64,000 bases of DNA. Source: Chitinophaga sp. 180180018-3 (GTDB lineage: Bacteria > Bacteroidota > Bacteroidia > Chitinophagales > Chitinophagaceae). The notes under the pieces are model-generated. The model was not told the origin of the DNA. It did no database searches and saw only the letters and a program-made list of their open reading frames with translations. A program made the translations under genes and the position numbers. The stretch covers positions 4,278,001 to 4,342,000 of the forward strand of contig NZ_CP140772.1 of NCBI RefSeq assembly GCF_037893185.1, read 5' to 3'. Below, one piece after another: positions 8,922 through 19,061 of this stretch (position 1 is the first letter of the stretch; each line of letters begins with the position of its first letter).

Positions 8922-9062
8922 TTTGATAGTTTTATAACTTTCCTTCCAGCCAATACCAGCTTTGTTTTGATGGTGCCACACACGAGGTTTCTTATCCAAA
9001 GAAAACGATTCATAGAAAATCTAAAAATCAAACAATTGGCACATTCTTATACTATATTGGCA

Positions 9063-9079
9063 AATCATGTTGTATGATT
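9063..9079. promoter_or_regulatory. Inverted repeat, possible regulator site
   Basis: AATCAT-GTTGT-ATGATT is a 6-base inverted repeat with a 5-base centre, in the region between the divergent GH123-like and AraC genes and about 40 bases before the AraC start. Its position suits an operator, but no functional evidence exists. Confidence 0.25.
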
Positions 9080-9117
9080 CATAAATTGTTACTAGATTCA
9101 TTTCAGATTTCCACAGT

Positions 9118-9981
9118 ATGAAACCGATACTCCGTAAAGTAGACACAGACCATAATTTCTCTTTTAGTATCCGGGAAGATATTTATCCATATCTGTACAA
9201 TCATTGGCACTATCATCCCGAGATAGAGCTGACGCTGATCAGGAAAGGCAGTGGTATACGCCTTGTGGGCGACAGCATGGAGAGGTTCAATGATGGCGAC
9301 CTGATTCTGCTCGGCACAGCGCTCCCTCACATGTGGAGAAGCGACGATATCTATTTCCAGGAACTGCCCGGGCTGCAAATTGAAGCAATAGCTATCCATT
9401 TCAGGCAGGATTTCTGGGGTACCAGCTTCCTGGAATTACCAGAACTAAAACATGTGAAAGAGCTGCTGATAAAGGCACGGCATGGCCTTAAAATAACCGG
9501 CCGTACCCGCGAACTCGCCGGCGAAAAGATGGAAGCTATCCTCAAAGCAGGGCAGGTACAAAGGATTGAATACCTCTTATCTATGCTGGATATGATTGCT
9601 AACTCAAAAGACTATACGCTTTTATCCAGCATTGGATTTGTCAACTCCTACAATAGTATCAGCACAGATAATATCAATAAAATCTACACTTATACTTTCA
9701 ACAACTTCCAAAATAAAATCACCCTCAAAGAAGTAGCGGCGGCCGCCAATATAAGCCCCAATTCATTTTGCAGGTACTTTAAATCACGTACCCTGAAAAC
9801 CTACTGGCAATTTCTGCTGGAGGTGCGCATCGGGTATGCCTGCAAGCTTCTGATAGAAAATAATATCTCCATATCACAGGTAGGGTATACCTGCGGCTTT
9901 AACAATCTCTCCAATTTCAACCGGCAATTCAAAATCATCACCAGGAAAACTCCGCTGCAATACCTCAGGGCGTACCAGTGA
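9118..9981 (+). CDS. AraC-family regulator of the glycan locus
   Basis: A 287-residue regulator with an N-terminal cupin domain ([17 protein letters not shown], typical of sugar-responsive AraC proteins) and a C-terminal double helix-turn-helix ([19 protein letters not shown] and [21 protein letters not shown]). It is divergent from the GH123-like gene and its last 17 bases overlap, tail to tail, the 3' end of the HisD-like gene. The position between two arms of the locus suggests control of one or both by a sugar or sugar acid; this is inferred from context. Confidence 0.88.
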   Translation: MKPILRKVDTDHNFSFSIREDIYPYLYNHWHYHPEIELTLIRKGSGIRLVGDSMERFNDGDLILLGTALPHMWRSDDIYFQELPGLQIEAIAIHFRQDFWGTSFLELPELKHVKELLIKARHGLKITGRTRELAGEKMEAILKAGQVQRIEYLLSMLDMIANSKDYTLLSSIGFVNSYNSISTDNINKIYTYTFNNFQNKITLKEVAAAANISPNSFCRYFKSRTLKTYWQFLLEVRIGYACKLLIENNISISQVGYTCGFNNLSNFNRQFKIITRKTPLQYLRAYQ

Positions 9982-11254
9982 TCCCTCCATAGCGCCGCAC
10001 TCTCAGCGCGGCCTGTTCCCGGTGGCCGGCAAAGCCTTCCAGCTCACACAGGCGCATCGCATATTCGCCTATCAGCACGCTGGCTTCGGGCGTGCAATGT
10101 TGATACGTACAATTCCGGAGAAATTTACCTACCCACAAGCCGCCGGTATATTTTGCTGCCTGCCGCGTAGGCAATGTATGATTGGTCCCTATTACTTTAT
10201 CCCCATAAGCAACATTGGTTTCCGGGCCGAGAAATAAAGCACCGTAGTTCGTCATCTTATCCAGGAATACCTGAGGGTTTTTCGTCAGTACTTCCACATG
10301 CTCATATGCCAGCGCATCTGCCTCCCGGATAGCAGTTGCCTCGTCTTTCACCAGTATCACCATGCCGTTATTCTCCCAGGCCACCCTTGCAATATCCGCT
10401 GTAGGCAACACTTGTAATTGTCTTTCGATTTCGGCCAGCGTTTCCTTCGCCAGTTTTTCAGAAGTAGTGATCAGTGCGCCGGGCGATCCCAGCCCATGTT
10501 CCGCCTGCCCCAGCAGATCGCAGGCCACCATTTCTGCATCTGCTGTTTCATCAGCAATGACCAGTATTTCTGTAGGACCCGCCAACAAATCGATCCCTAC
10601 TCTGCCATACAGCTGTCGCTTCGCTTCAGCCACATAAGCATTACCCGGCCCAACAATCATATCCACAGCGGGGATAGTGGCCGTACCCATTGCCATCGCA
10701 CACAAAGCCTGTACTCCTCCCAAAATGTAGATCTCATCGGCGCCCGCAGCATGCATGGCATATACGGTTGCTGCAGGAATTCGTCCGTTAACAGGTGGTG
10801 TACAGGCAATCACCCGCTTCACACCTGCTACCTTAGCCGTGAGGATGCTCATATGCGAAGAGGCTACCATCGGATACCGGCCCCCCGGAATGTAACAGCC
10901 TGCACTATTTACCGGGATGTTTTTATGCCCCAGAAACACCCCGGGTAACGTTTCTACTTCTATATCAAGAATTGAAGCCCGTTGCTGCTCAGCAAAGAAA
11001 CGAATCTGTTTTTGTGCGAACAGAATATCACGGCATACCTGCTCCGGAATACTATCTACAATTTCTTTTATTTGTCCACCTGTAAGCCGAAATGTAGCAG
11101 GCGCCCAGTTATCCAGCGATGCGGCATATTTCCTGACAGCGTCATCACCATGTTGTTCAATGTCAGCAATCATTTGCCGCACGGTTTCCTTTACATAAGC
11201 ATCAGCCGCTTTTATAGCTGATTCACTGCATCCCCGTTTCAAATACTGCGTCAT
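9965..11254 (-). CDS. HisD-family (HpsN-like) NAD-dependent alcohol dehydrogenase
   Basis: A 429-residue histidinol-dehydrogenase-family protein. The four zinc ligands known from E. coli HisD can be matched: Gln and His in GQAEHG, Asp in [10 protein letters not shown], and His in [10 protein letters not shown]; the EH pair of the active site appears as YEHVEV. The segment [21 protein letters not shown] and the genetic setting fit the catabolic branch exemplified by HpsN, which oxidises sulfopropanediol to sulfolactate, better than histidine biosynthesis. Likely it performs a four-electron oxidation of a polyol-type alcohol to a carboxylate in the cytosol. It is the last gene of the glycan operon and overlaps the GH43 gene by ATGA. 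Confidence 0.8.
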   Translation of the reverse strand: MTQYLKRGCSESAIKAADAYVKETVRQMIADIEQHGDDAVRKYAASLDNWAPATFRLTGGQIKEIVDSIPEQVCRDILFAQKQIRFFAEQQRASILDIEVETLPGVFLGHKNIPVNSAGCYIPGGRYPMVASSHMSILTAKVAGVKRVIACTPPVNGRIPAATVYAMHAAGADEIYILGGVQALCAMAMGTATIPAVDMIVGPGNAYVAEAKRQLYGRVGIDLLAGPTEILVIADETADAEMVACDLLGQAEHGLGSPGALITTSEKLAKETLAEIERQLQVLPTADIARVAWENNGMVILVKDEATAIREADALAYEHVEVLTKNPQVFLDKMTNYGALFLGPETNVAYGDKVIGTNHTLPTRQAAKYTGGLWVGKFLRNCTYQHCTPEASVLIGEYAMRLCELEGFAGHREQAALRVRRYGGITGTP

Positions 11255-12297
11255 TCTCCCGATGGTTTAGTGAGTTTATAATAAGGGTCCGCCGGCACTC
11301 CGAACTGCGGGGTTCCATCTGCATTCCAGGTAAACCGCTGCATACATGGACAGCGCGCACCACCGCATCCCTGGCCACTTTGCGGATTAGCATGATAAAT
11401 GATCCAGTTTTCTTTACCATCTTTCGATATAAAAAAACCATTGTGACCAGGGCCATATACATGATGATCGATGCTCTTGGTAAACACCGGTTCCTTTGCC
11501 TTGGTCCAGTTGGCAGGATCCAGCGGGTCGCCATCTTTCTTCAGCTGCAACATACCCAGCGCATAATCATCGGTTCCGCAACTGCTGGCAGAATAAATAA
11601 GAAAAAACTGACCACTTGCATTTTGCAGTATTTCCGGGCCCTCATTTACCGGACTGCCATGTTTTTCCCATTCGTATTGTGGCATAGAAATCTGTATCCT
11701 CGCCGTTCTCAGCGTCCAGGGGTTTTCCATTTCAGCGATATAGATCCGTTGCGTAATATCTGTACCGGAAATTTGCCCGCTCCAGATAAAATAATTTTTT
11801 CCCTTGTATTCCATGACGGTGCCATCAATGGAGAAAAAACCAGCCGCCGGATCACCTATTTTGCCCTTATCTATCCACTGCCCCTGCAAAGGATCCTGAT
11901 TGGTATTTTCCAGTACAAAGCAACGTTGCGTAGCCAGGTCCGATGATGATCCTGCGGTATAATACAGGTACCATTTACCTTGCAGGTAGTGTAATTCCGG
12001 CGCCCAGATGTTCCTTGCATTAGGCCCCGCAGCCGGGGGCATCCACACCACCACCGGGGATGATTGCCCCAATTCAGACATGGCCGCAGTTTTGCGAATA
12101 GTAATATTATTACCCGAGGTGCTCATAAAATAGTAGCTGCCATCTTTTTGGTATACCCAGGGATCAGCGCCGCTGCTGAGCAGTGGATTAACAAACGTAG
12201 TGTCTTTTTGCTGCGGTGGCGTTACAATAGTGTTAGTGCTACTTCCGGAGCAGGCAACATGTACAATAACAATAGATAAACAAATTATTTTTTTCAT
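11251..12297 (-). CDS. GH43-family glycosidase, lipoprotein-like
   Basis: A 348-residue exported glycosidase of the five-bladed beta-propeller family 43 (arabinofuranosidases, arabinanases, xylosidases). The ATG at 12297 is chosen over upstream possibilities because it starts a signal peptide ending HVACSGSS, with Cys16 a possible lipid anchor. The expected catalytic set is present: Asp45 in GADPW, Asp158 in SIDGTV, and Glu219 in NEGPEI as general acid. The N-terminal blade [16 protein letters not shown] is characteristic. Exact specificity is not readable. It lies 10 bases after the GH172 gene and overlaps the HisD-like gene by 4 bases. Confidence 0.88.
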   Translation of the reverse strand: MKKIICLSIVIVHVACSGSSTNTIVTPPQQKDTTFVNPLLSSGADPWVYQKDGSYYFMSTSGNNITIRKTAAMSELGQSSPVVVWMPPAAGPNARNIWAPELHYLQGKWYLYYTAGSSSDLATQRCFVLENTNQDPLQGQWIDKGKIGDPAAGFFSIDGTVMEYKGKNYFIWSGQISGTDITQRIYIAEMENPWTLRTARIQISMPQYEWEKHGSPVNEGPEILQNASGQFFLIYSASSCGTDDYALGMLQLKKDGDPLDPANWTKAKEPVFTKSIDHHVYGPGHNGFFISKDGKENWIIYHANPQSGQGCGGARCPCMQRFTWNADGTPQFGVPADPYYKLTKPSGE

Positions 12298-12307
12298 AAC
12301 GAAAGAT

Positions 12308-13495
12308 TTACTGATTCCATAACTTCGGATCTTTCCCACGACTTTTACGCCATTCGTTGCGCCAACGATGAATATCATACGGACCAATGAGTGGCATGGG
12401 TTTCCGGGTTTGTGCATCCGGCACAGGTGGTACGGCTGTGGCCTCTCTGGCATACCAGTAAGCAACACTGGCCAGGTCAAGCGTAAGCTCATTGTTATGA
12501 CCATGTTCTATGGTAAACTTCAGCGACCGGCTGAAATAAACCGGGTCAGCAATATGAAAGCGATACAGGTGTGTACGGCCTAATGTGCCTATGTCGTTAT
12601 TCACCCTGGCATATCCAAAATACGGATGAGCATATAACACTTTGGGGCCCCAGGCGGTGTTGAAATAATCTTCTGTGCCTGTACCATTCAGCGAAGGCAT
12701 TTTTTCTCCGTCAATAAAAATCATATCATCTCCTTCGCCATACCAAAGCGGTGTGGGTGATTGCACATAATAATTCAATCCGATAAAATGTCCCTCTCCT
12801 TTGATATCTGCTATTACATAATTATGCTGCCCTTCCCGATTATTTCCTTCCGGGCCAAACATAAAGTGTTCATTCTCGATACTATCCTGCGACCCCATCA
12901 GCTGCTTATTATACCACGCGTGAAAACGTCCGGTATTAGGTGATAATTTGTCCATTTCAACATAATCCACACAGAAATAAAACGATTGTATTTCTGTGCC
13001 CGACTGGTTCTCAATTTCAATCCTGGCGCCATTGGCAAACGGCATGGCAAAATAACTGACCAGGCTTGTTCCTTCAACGGGCGTAGCAGCCAGCGGCAAT
13101 GAAGTAAAGGTGTATGATTCATTCCAGCCCTGTCCGAAGAAAGGACCTATTGGCGAGGCTACGGAAGCATATGGTTTGCCATCCCAATACATCCGGAGAA
13201 TAATATCATTCCGGCTTAATTTATCAGGCGCCGGCCACATCGTTATCCAGATGTGATTGATGATACCGGCACCTTTAATATCTGCCAGTATACGTTTGCC
13301 GCCGTTTTCTATATGCCGCAGGTTATCGCCCGGGCCGCCGGAACGATCGTAACTGCTGATGCGCCTGGAATGCACATGATCCCTGATTTGTGCAAGCGTT
13401 ATCAGATCCTGCGCGTGCAGTACGCTGACTGATACCAATATTAAAATAACTGCAATAGCAACAAAGTGTTTCATTAGCAACATCATATTTATCAT
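12308..13495 (-). CDS. GH172-family (DUF2961) glycosidase
   Basis: A 395-residue exported protein of the DUF2961 family, now GH172, whose studied members act on alpha-fructofuranosyl or alpha-D-arabinofuranosyl linkages, including D-arabinan of mycobacteria. Family motifs seen are ISSYDRSGGPGDN near the N-terminus, GEGDDMIFIDGE and GTGTEDYFNTAWG; the last two hold glutamates that probably include catalytic residues. The start at 13495 overlaps the previous stop by ATGA and gives the signal peptide that ends VLHAQ; a nearby alternative is 13474. Together with GH43 it points to a furanose-containing glycan as substrate, an inference. Confidence 0.85.
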   Translation of the reverse strand: MINMMLLMKHFVAIAVILILVSVSVLHAQDLITLAQIRDHVHSRRISSYDRSGGPGDNLRHIENGGKRILADIKGAGIINHIWITMWPAPDKLSRNDIILRMYWDGKPYASVASPIGPFFGQGWNESYTFTSLPLAATPVEGTSLVSYFAMPFANGARIEIENQSGTEIQSFYFCVDYVEMDKLSPNTGRFHAWYNKQLMGSQDSIENEHFMFGPEGNNREGQHNYVIADIKGEGHFIGLNYYVQSPTPLWYGEGDDMIFIDGEKMPSLNGTGTEDYFNTAWGPKVLYAHPYFGYARVNNDIGTLGRTHLYRFHIADPVYFSRSLKFTIEHGHNNELTLDLASVAYWYAREATAVPPVPDAQTRKPMPLIGPYDIHRWRNEWRKSRGKDPKLWNQ

Positions 13496-14928
13496 TTTGT
13501 TTCCACCAACCATTGATCTGTACGAAAAGGCGCCACCGGTAATCCGTCTTTGTTGAACAGGTTGCCAATGGCGGTATTGCTGAAACAATAGCGTACGGCT
13601 ACAGGATGCGACACTGCTGCATTCCAGACAACCAGTGTATTATTTTTCACCACAGCATTTGCCGGATAGAATATTTTATCATCACCTGCTATTTCAACAG
13701 CCGAAATAGTATCTCCCCTGACCTGCAAGCCTTTTGTTATATTGTTAAAGGAGATGATTATTTTATTTTTATGCAGATGTAATGATTTAAAAGAGGGGCT
13801 TTTGTAAGACAGGCCCTGCCGGTGATAAACTTCTGCCAATGCCCAGTTGGCCAGTCGGCTACCTACCGTGTGCTTATCAGCAGGGTGAACATCAAGTATA
13901 TTATCCACGAGATCTGTTGTAACGACCATGCCTGTACGAATATGTTGCATACTTTGGGCTTGTGCTTCCCTTAAAAGGGCGCCAACATTTTTATCGCGAT
14001 AACTGAAAGGAGCTATCTGTACATAATAGAACGGAAAAGTATCTTTCCAGGCAGCGCGCCAGGCATCTATCATAGTGGTAAACAGGCGGTGATAACTGGT
14101 GGCGTTACAGATATTATTTTCGCCCTGGTACCAGATAGCACCGGCAATGGCAACGTTTGTAACCGGCGCTACCATTGCATTCCACGCCAATCCCGGGGTA
14201 TGCGGGCACATAGCCGCAGGCGCAATCAACGTTGCCGCATCCCGTAGTATACTATCATTTTCAATGACATTTTCCGGTGTCCACACTTCAGCAGCAGTAC
14301 CGCCCCAACAGGAGGATATCAGACCAACCGGGACATGGAGGTCCGTTTGTAATTTCTTTCCAAAAAAATACCCTACTGCACTGAAAGCGTTCAGAGTGCT
14401 ACTATCGCAACTAACCCAGGCAGCATCTACGTCGCCTTGAGGATAAGGGGCGGTTGTTTTAGATATCTGAAAGAAACGAATATTCGTATTGGCTGCATTG
14501 CGCAGCTCCGCCCTGATATCGGCCAGGCCCCATTGTCCACACATTTCCATATTGCTTTGTCCTCCGCACACCCATACTTCTCCCACCATAATATTAGTTA
14601 AACGAATACGATTCTTTCCTTCAAACGTTATCTCATAGGGGCCGCCGGCAGCAGGTGTGACTATAATCACCTGCCAGCAAGCATCTCCTGTGGCAGTTAC
14701 CTGGCATACTTTATGATCCCAGGAAGTGGTGATGCTGATGTGTTCCATTGGATCAGCCCATCCCCAGATCTTTACAGAATGTTGTTGCTCCATTACCATG
14801 TTATTGCCAATGACTTTGGGTAAGCGGATATTGGCATATCCATCTTCATAACAACAGCATAATAATACAAGGAATATACTACGGCAACTATTTAAGCATA
14901 GAGCCGATAAGTGATTGCGCTGGTGCAT
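13492..14928 (-). CDS. Sialate O-acetylesterase-like carbohydrate esterase
   Basis: A 478-residue secreted SGNH-type esterase of the SASA/DUF303 family. The nucleophile block is GGQSNMEM, the oxyanion/substrate block is WYQGENN, and the DVHPADKH segment supplies the catalytic Asp/His. An N-terminal hydrophobic stretch (SIFLVLLCCC) acts as signal peptide. It should remove acetyl groups from sugars in the periplasm, clearing the way for the GH172 and GH43 enzymes. Its start overlaps the upstream gene by 41 bases, more than other junctions of this operon, so a later non-ATG start is possible. Confidence 0.85.
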   Translation of the reverse strand: MHQRNHLSALCLNSCRSIFLVLLCCCYEDGYANIRLPKVIGNNMVMEQQHSVKIWGWADPMEHISITTSWDHKVCQVTATGDACWQVIIVTPAAGGPYEITFEGKNRIRLTNIMVGEVWVCGGQSNMEMCGQWGLADIRAELRNAANTNIRFFQISKTTAPYPQGDVDAAWVSCDSSTLNAFSAVGYFFGKKLQTDLHVPVGLISSCWGGTAAEVWTPENVIENDSILRDAATLIAPAAMCPHTPGLAWNAMVAPVTNVAIAGAIWYQGENNICNATSYHRLFTTMIDAWRAAWKDTFPFYYVQIAPFSYRDKNVGALLREAQAQSMQHIRTGMVVTTDLVDNILDVHPADKHTVGSRLANWALAEVYHRQGLSYKSPSFKSLHLHKNKIIISFNNITKGLQVRGDTISAVEIAGDDKIFYPANAVVKNNTLVVWNAAVSHPVAVRYCFSNTAIGNLFNKDGLPVAPFRTDQWLVETK

Positions 14929-17020
14929 GGATGGATGATTGTTTTGTTAAATCCCAATAACTCTGATGCTGTTGTAATAAAATCTGCGAAGTAACAATCC
15001 AGCTCTGGATCCATCCGCTCAATGTACACCAGGCACCCCAGCCTGCATCAGAGTTGGAAGCCCAGTAATCCCAGCGGCCGTAGTCAAAGGCCCTGAACCA
15101 GGCTCCATCCAGGTCGTTGTGCGCGCTGCTCTGTACCTGAATACGTGTCAGGAAAGCAGAAAGCTTATTGGCAGCGGTTTTATACTTGCTATTACCGGTA
15201 GCCTGCGCGGCTTCATTCAAACTGAAGAGCGCAAAATTGCAGGTGTACAACATGCAGGCTACTTTTTCCCCGTTGCGGAAAATAAGGGAGCCTTCATCAG
15301 ATCCATAGTCGGCGTTGGTATTAAGCGCTTTAAACATGCCCTTGCCTTTGCCCAATTCTTCCCTGATAGCGCCGCTTTCGTCCTGGTACTTCAACAGTTC
15401 ATTGATCATATCATCGAGCCAGCGGCGATGTTCCGGCGTATCATCTACTCTTACCAGCCAGGCCAGTGGCAAAATCAGGCGGGCCCGTTGCGTTTGCATG
15501 CTGCTACCCCAGCGCCACTTATCCGGATACCCTTCCATGGTTAACCTGATGGCATTTTCTGTTTTACTCAACAGTAGCGGATACTTTGTTTTATCGTATA
15601 ACCACAAATACAGCGCCCACATCCAGGATTCAAAATGCGGGGAGAGATGAATCAATGACCTGTTCTGATAAAACTGCCAGCCATTGTGGATGATATCTGG
15701 TTCTTCCAGTCTTTCGCCACGGAATCCTTCTCTGCCGGTAGTTCTGAAATTAGCCAGGATCGCCGCTGCCATCTCTTTATCCCATTCGCTGGTATGCTGC
15801 CAGGCAGCCGCTCCCAGGATGCCGAGTATTGCTCTGGCGTTATCATCTCCATAAAAGGTAAAGACGGACGGCGTAGTGGTGGCCCAGGCGATGAGGCCAT
15901 AGGCAGCGCTACTGGTATCGCTCTTCGCGCCGGAACACATATTGGAAGTATGTAGTACAAAGTTGACCAGGTTCCTGGCACGTTGCAGATAGTCTTTATT
16001 CCTAAACAGCTGTCCGGCAGCAGATAGCGCCATGCTCACTTCTCCCTGCACATCCGCACGTATCCAGTAACGGTATTGCTGGCTGCCATCGTAGTTAATG
16101 GTAGAAGTATGTCCTTCGATGATGCCTGCTGTACCATCCCCTTCGGGTGTAGCAGCATTCACAGGCGGGCCGGTTGGAGGATCAACACTATATTTATCCC
16201 AGATAGCTTTAAACGCGGGGTTGACGAAAAACCTGCCTTTGTAAAACCATGCCGCGCCTTTACGTATACTATTCATCCGGGCATCTGCAGGCAAGGGAGC
16301 ATCCCGGCTGTACATGGGCTTTACCGTCATGGGCCAGTGCCGGATAACGAGAGACGGATTGCCGGTCATACGGGAAAGGATATACGTAAATACCTGCTTC
16401 ACAGCCGTTGCCGGACCATATCTGCCTCTTTCAAAATTGCTCAGGGCTGTGGTCGCAATCAGCACCTTTTCTTTTTCAAAAAGCAAGGGATAGGTTTTGG
16501 TACTGTCCAGGCCATATTCTGCCTTATCGAATCCTACTACCCTGGCCAGCACCATCAACGGATGTTCCACGGTAACAGGCTGCACGTAGCAGTTATGAAT
16601 ACCGAGCAAACTCATAGGTGGCAGCGTTTCACCGAATACGTTGCTGGTGATAACACCGCGTTCTAACCTCGTTGCTATTGCTTTTCCGGGAAGATCCAAT
16701 CCGGGAAAAGCAGCCGGGCACTCTATATAGAGCTGTAACTTCTTTTGTGTAGCCTCTTTCAGTAAATCCGGCGTAATGCGGTTTTGGGGATCAGCAACAG
16801 GATAACCAGCTGATACAATGAAAACAGCATCACCACTGGCAGCGGCATGTATAGCAGTTTCCGGCGTATTAAACTGTTTGATGGAAAAGCCTTCCTGTTG
16901 CAACAACCGATAAAGACCATTAGCAGCACTGCCGCAAAAAAACAAAGGCCTGTTTTTTGCATGTAAGGGTCCGATATAACACAACAGGGTAATCAGTATA
17001 CCGGTTATATATTTCTTCAT
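14888..17020 (-). CDS. Two-domain secreted protein: GATase1-like plus helical toroid
   Basis: A 710-residue exported protein with signal peptide MKKYITGILITLLCYIGPLHA. Residues about 25-230 look like a Rossmann/flavodoxin-like fold of the class I glutamine amidotransferase-like type, without an obvious nucleophile Cys triad. Residues about 280-690 are rich in paired helices with W/Y-rich loops (RYWIRADVQGEVSMALSAAG, HFESWMWALYLWLYDK), as in six-hairpin glycosidases and related lyases. No exact family or active site is recognised. It overlaps the ceramidase-like gene by ATGA and belongs to the same operon, so a role in processing the glycan is likely. Confidence 0.65.
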   Translation of the reverse strand: MKKYITGILITLLCYIGPLHAKNRPLFFCGSAANGLYRLLQQEGFSIKQFNTPETAIHAAASGDAVFIVSAGYPVADPQNRITPDLLKEATQKKLQLYIECPAAFPGLDLPGKAIATRLERGVITSNVFGETLPPMSLLGIHNCYVQPVTVEHPLMVLARVVGFDKAEYGLDSTKTYPLLFEKEKVLIATTALSNFERGRYGPATAVKQVFTYILSRMTGNPSLVIRHWPMTVKPMYSRDAPLPADARMNSIRKGAAWFYKGRFFVNPAFKAIWDKYSVDPPTGPPVNAATPEGDGTAGIIEGHTSTINYDGSQQYRYWIRADVQGEVSMALSAAGQLFRNKDYLQRARNLVNFVLHTSNMCSGAKSDTSSAAYGLIAWATTTPSVFTFYGDDNARAILGILGAAAWQHTSEWDKEMAAAILANFRTTGREGFRGERLEEPDIIHNGWQFYQNRSLIHLSPHFESWMWALYLWLYDKTKYPLLLSKTENAIRLTMEGYPDKWRWGSSMQTQRARLILPLAWLVRVDDTPEHRRWLDDMINELLKYQDESGAIREELGKGKGMFKALNTNADYGSDEGSLIFRNGEKVACMLYTCNFALFSLNEAAQATGNSKYKTAANKLSAFLTRIQVQSSAHNDLDGAWFRAFDYGRWDYWASNSDAGWGAWCTLSGWIQSWIVTSQILLQQHQSYWDLTKQSSIHAPAQSLIGSMLK

Positions 17021-18246
17021 ATATGTCTTTTAATGTTAGCATTCAGATGATGCAATAAATGAATCGTAGTATCCCGTAACATCCCTGCTGCCGATGGTTC
17101 CAGGAACGACCATTTGCCCGGTCCTGTTTCATATCCTCCTTCTTTAAAAGCTTTTGCAACGGGTATATATCCTATTGTATTTTCCGCATAGGCAGCGATC
17201 AGCGTATGCTCAAAAGGGGATGCCTTTTCAATTTCCAACGCCGTTTCAGTAAAGGGCTCTCCCGGCAAAAAAACAATCGCTACGCTCCCCAATGCAACAG
17301 CACTGATACGCGCCAGCGCATCTTCTTTATTGGGAACATCAACAACTGCACGGACCGGGAACTGTATTTCCCGTCGAACGAAAGCAAAGGCATTGGCATC
17401 AACCGGCCACCATGCTTCATTATTCGCTATCAATGCCGCCAGTGCGCCTCCATGACGGTATGCATATACCGGCCCTCCTGATACAGTAGGCGGATTAACA
17501 TCGCCGGCAGCACCGTTGAGAAAAAGTGCCATGCCATTGCCGCCATAAGCGGCCAGTGCCAAACACAGCTCTCCCGGATAATCCGGCGAAATATGCGGCA
17601 GGCACATTTCGTGCACAGGATGGCATATTGCATGTACTAATGTAGCCACCACCTCACCGGCGTCATTACAAAAGCGGATGCCATGCACCCGGCGATCCAC
17701 CGGCTCGCGGCGCATCATTTCAGGTGTTACCGGCTGCAATGCATCAGACATTATAATACCTGCCGCTGTTGGCACCCGGCGTTGCAAACTATATCCGTCC
17801 AGTATTGTGCTGCATATACTCAGGGTGCAGGGGACTGTTGTATCAAAGGCCTGTTGTATCGCCTCTTTAATACGTTGCTTTACTTCGTTTAACCACGACC
17901 GGTATACGTCCGATAAATATAACCGGGAAAGACCTACCGACTCCGGTGCATTGTGTGTATGCGTGCACGTTATAATAATATTTTCCGGGAGAATTTTTCC
18001 GGACAATGCTTCTTTAAAAGCAACCCAGCCACCTGTGGCCGTATCGCTTAATGCCAGCAGATCCAGCGATACCAACGCCACTGCTTCATCGCCCGCGATA
18101 AGCGTCAACACCCTGGCTTTGAGTGGCAGCCTTGTAGCCACAAAGGGGGTATACTCTCCTCTTACGGAAGAAGTCAGCAGCCCCACTTCCAGCGGAGGAG
18201 TAATATCAGCCACCGCTGTACCCACCTGTAGTATCGTATATTCCAT
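17017..18246 (-). CDS. Neutral ceramidase-like hydrolase, cytosolic
   Basis: A 409-residue protein related to the N-terminal domain of neutral/alkaline ceramidases, zinc amidases. VGTAVADITPP at the start, the metal-binding TCTHTHNAPES, and HPVHEMC are recognisable. Unlike true ceramidases it has no signal peptide and lacks the C-terminal Ig-like domain, so it probably acts on a soluble substrate inside the cell, perhaps an amide or ester derived from the imported glycan; that is inference. The start at 18246 gives a TAATG junction with the upstream gene and is preferred over 18270; the stop overlaps the next start by ATGA. Confidence 0.72.
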   Translation of the reverse strand: MEYTILQVGTAVADITPPLEVGLLTSSVRGEYTPFVATRLPLKARVLTLIAGDEAVALVSLDLLALSDTATGGWVAFKEALSGKILPENIIITCTHTHNAPESVGLSRLYLSDVYRSWLNEVKQRIKEAIQQAFDTTVPCTLSICSTILDGYSLQRRVPTAAGIIMSDALQPVTPEMMRREPVDRRVHGIRFCNDAGEVVATLVHAICHPVHEMCLPHISPDYPGELCLALAAYGGNGMALFLNGAAGDVNPPTVSGGPVYAYRHGGALAALIANNEAWWPVDANAFAFVRREIQFPVRAVVDVPNKEDALARISAVALGSVAIVFLPGEPFTETALEIEKASPFEHTLIAAYAENTIGYIPVAKAFKEGGYETGPGKWSFLEPSAAGMLRDTTIHLLHHLNANIKRHI

Positions 18247-19061
18247 TACCTTTTTTGTTTCTTTACCCAATGCAATGCCTGCTGCCAGAAAGCATCATAG
18301 CCTTCCCATAATTCAAAGTTGATTCCCCAGTGTGGCGCCGGATCAGACATATAAGCCAGTATCCTGCCCTGGCCATAACTGCCTGCTACTACCAGCGGAT
18401 GGCCCGTTTCTTTTACCCGCACCAGCACTTCATCTGTATGCTTTGCTGTTACCTCGTTGTAACCGAATATGGGTGGAAACGTGTGCCAGGGCAGATCTTT
18501 CACAACCGGATGATCTGGCACCATTACTTCTGCGGTGAAGCCGGCAGACGATTCTACGAGGTCTTCCGTAACAAGGCAACTCACCGGCAGCGCGGTGGTG
18601 AGTGTGCATCTCCCCCAGCCTGATTTTCCCTGCACCCCACTGAACGACAGCCAGCCGCCGAGCATCATGAGGCCCCCACCATCGTGAATCCACTCCCGGA
18701 TAAGGGTAAGCCTGTCGGGAAAAGTAATGACATGGTTTTCTCTGCGGGCACGGTCAAAAAAGCTGGGGTACAGGTGAAAACATTTCGCTTCCACATCACT
18801 GATGATAAGGCTGGCAGATGTGTCGAGAAAAGTTTCCAGCTTGCCGGGCGCCAGCCTGTATAATTCCCAATTGGCCAATGTGGTTACGTCGGCCACCTGT
18901 TCCAGGGCAGCGGTCAGGCGTTCTCCGTAAAAATGCAGGTCTGCATCTTTTGTTTCTGTACCAAAAGGAGTTTCAATAAAAGTCGGGCCCAGATGGAATA
19001 CCCAATCCCCCAGATATAGTACATGTTCATCTTTTGTCCTGATCTCTTTTTTAATTCCCAT
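18246..19061 (-). CDS. GATase1-like protein (DUF1355 type)
   Basis: A 271-residue cytosolic protein of the putative glutamine amidotransferase-like group (GATase1_like). Supporting segments are ASLIISDVEAKCFHLYP, the turn IREWIHDGGGLMMLGGWLSFSG, and ILAYMSDPAPHWGINFELWEGY. A regular Cys-His-Glu triad is not evident, so catalysis is uncertain. Relatives occur beside sugar catabolic genes. It overlaps the symporter gene by 11 bases and is joined to the ceramidase-like gene by TAATG, so the three are likely made in fixed proportion. Confidence 0.7.
   Translation of the reverse strand: MGIKKEIRTKDEHVLYLGDWVFHLGPTFIETPFGTETKDADLHFYGERLTAALEQVADVTTLANWELYRLAPGKLETFLDTSASLIISDVEAKCFHLYPSFFDRARRENHVITFPDRLTLIREWIHDGGGLMMLGGWLSFSGVQGKSGWGRCTLTTALPVSCLVTEDLVESSAGFTAEVMVPDHPVVKDLPWHTFPPIFGYNEVTAKHTDEVLVRVKETGHPLVVAGSYGQGRILAYMSDPAPHWGINFELWEGYDAFWQQALHWVKKQKR

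Noticed and set aside
9965..11254. Histidine biosynthesis gene hisD
   Set aside because: There are no other his genes, and the gene is translationally coupled to glycan enzymes; a catabolic role fits better.
17017..18246. True secreted neutral ceramidase
   Set aside because: No signal peptide and too short; only the N-terminal catalytic-domain similarity is supported.
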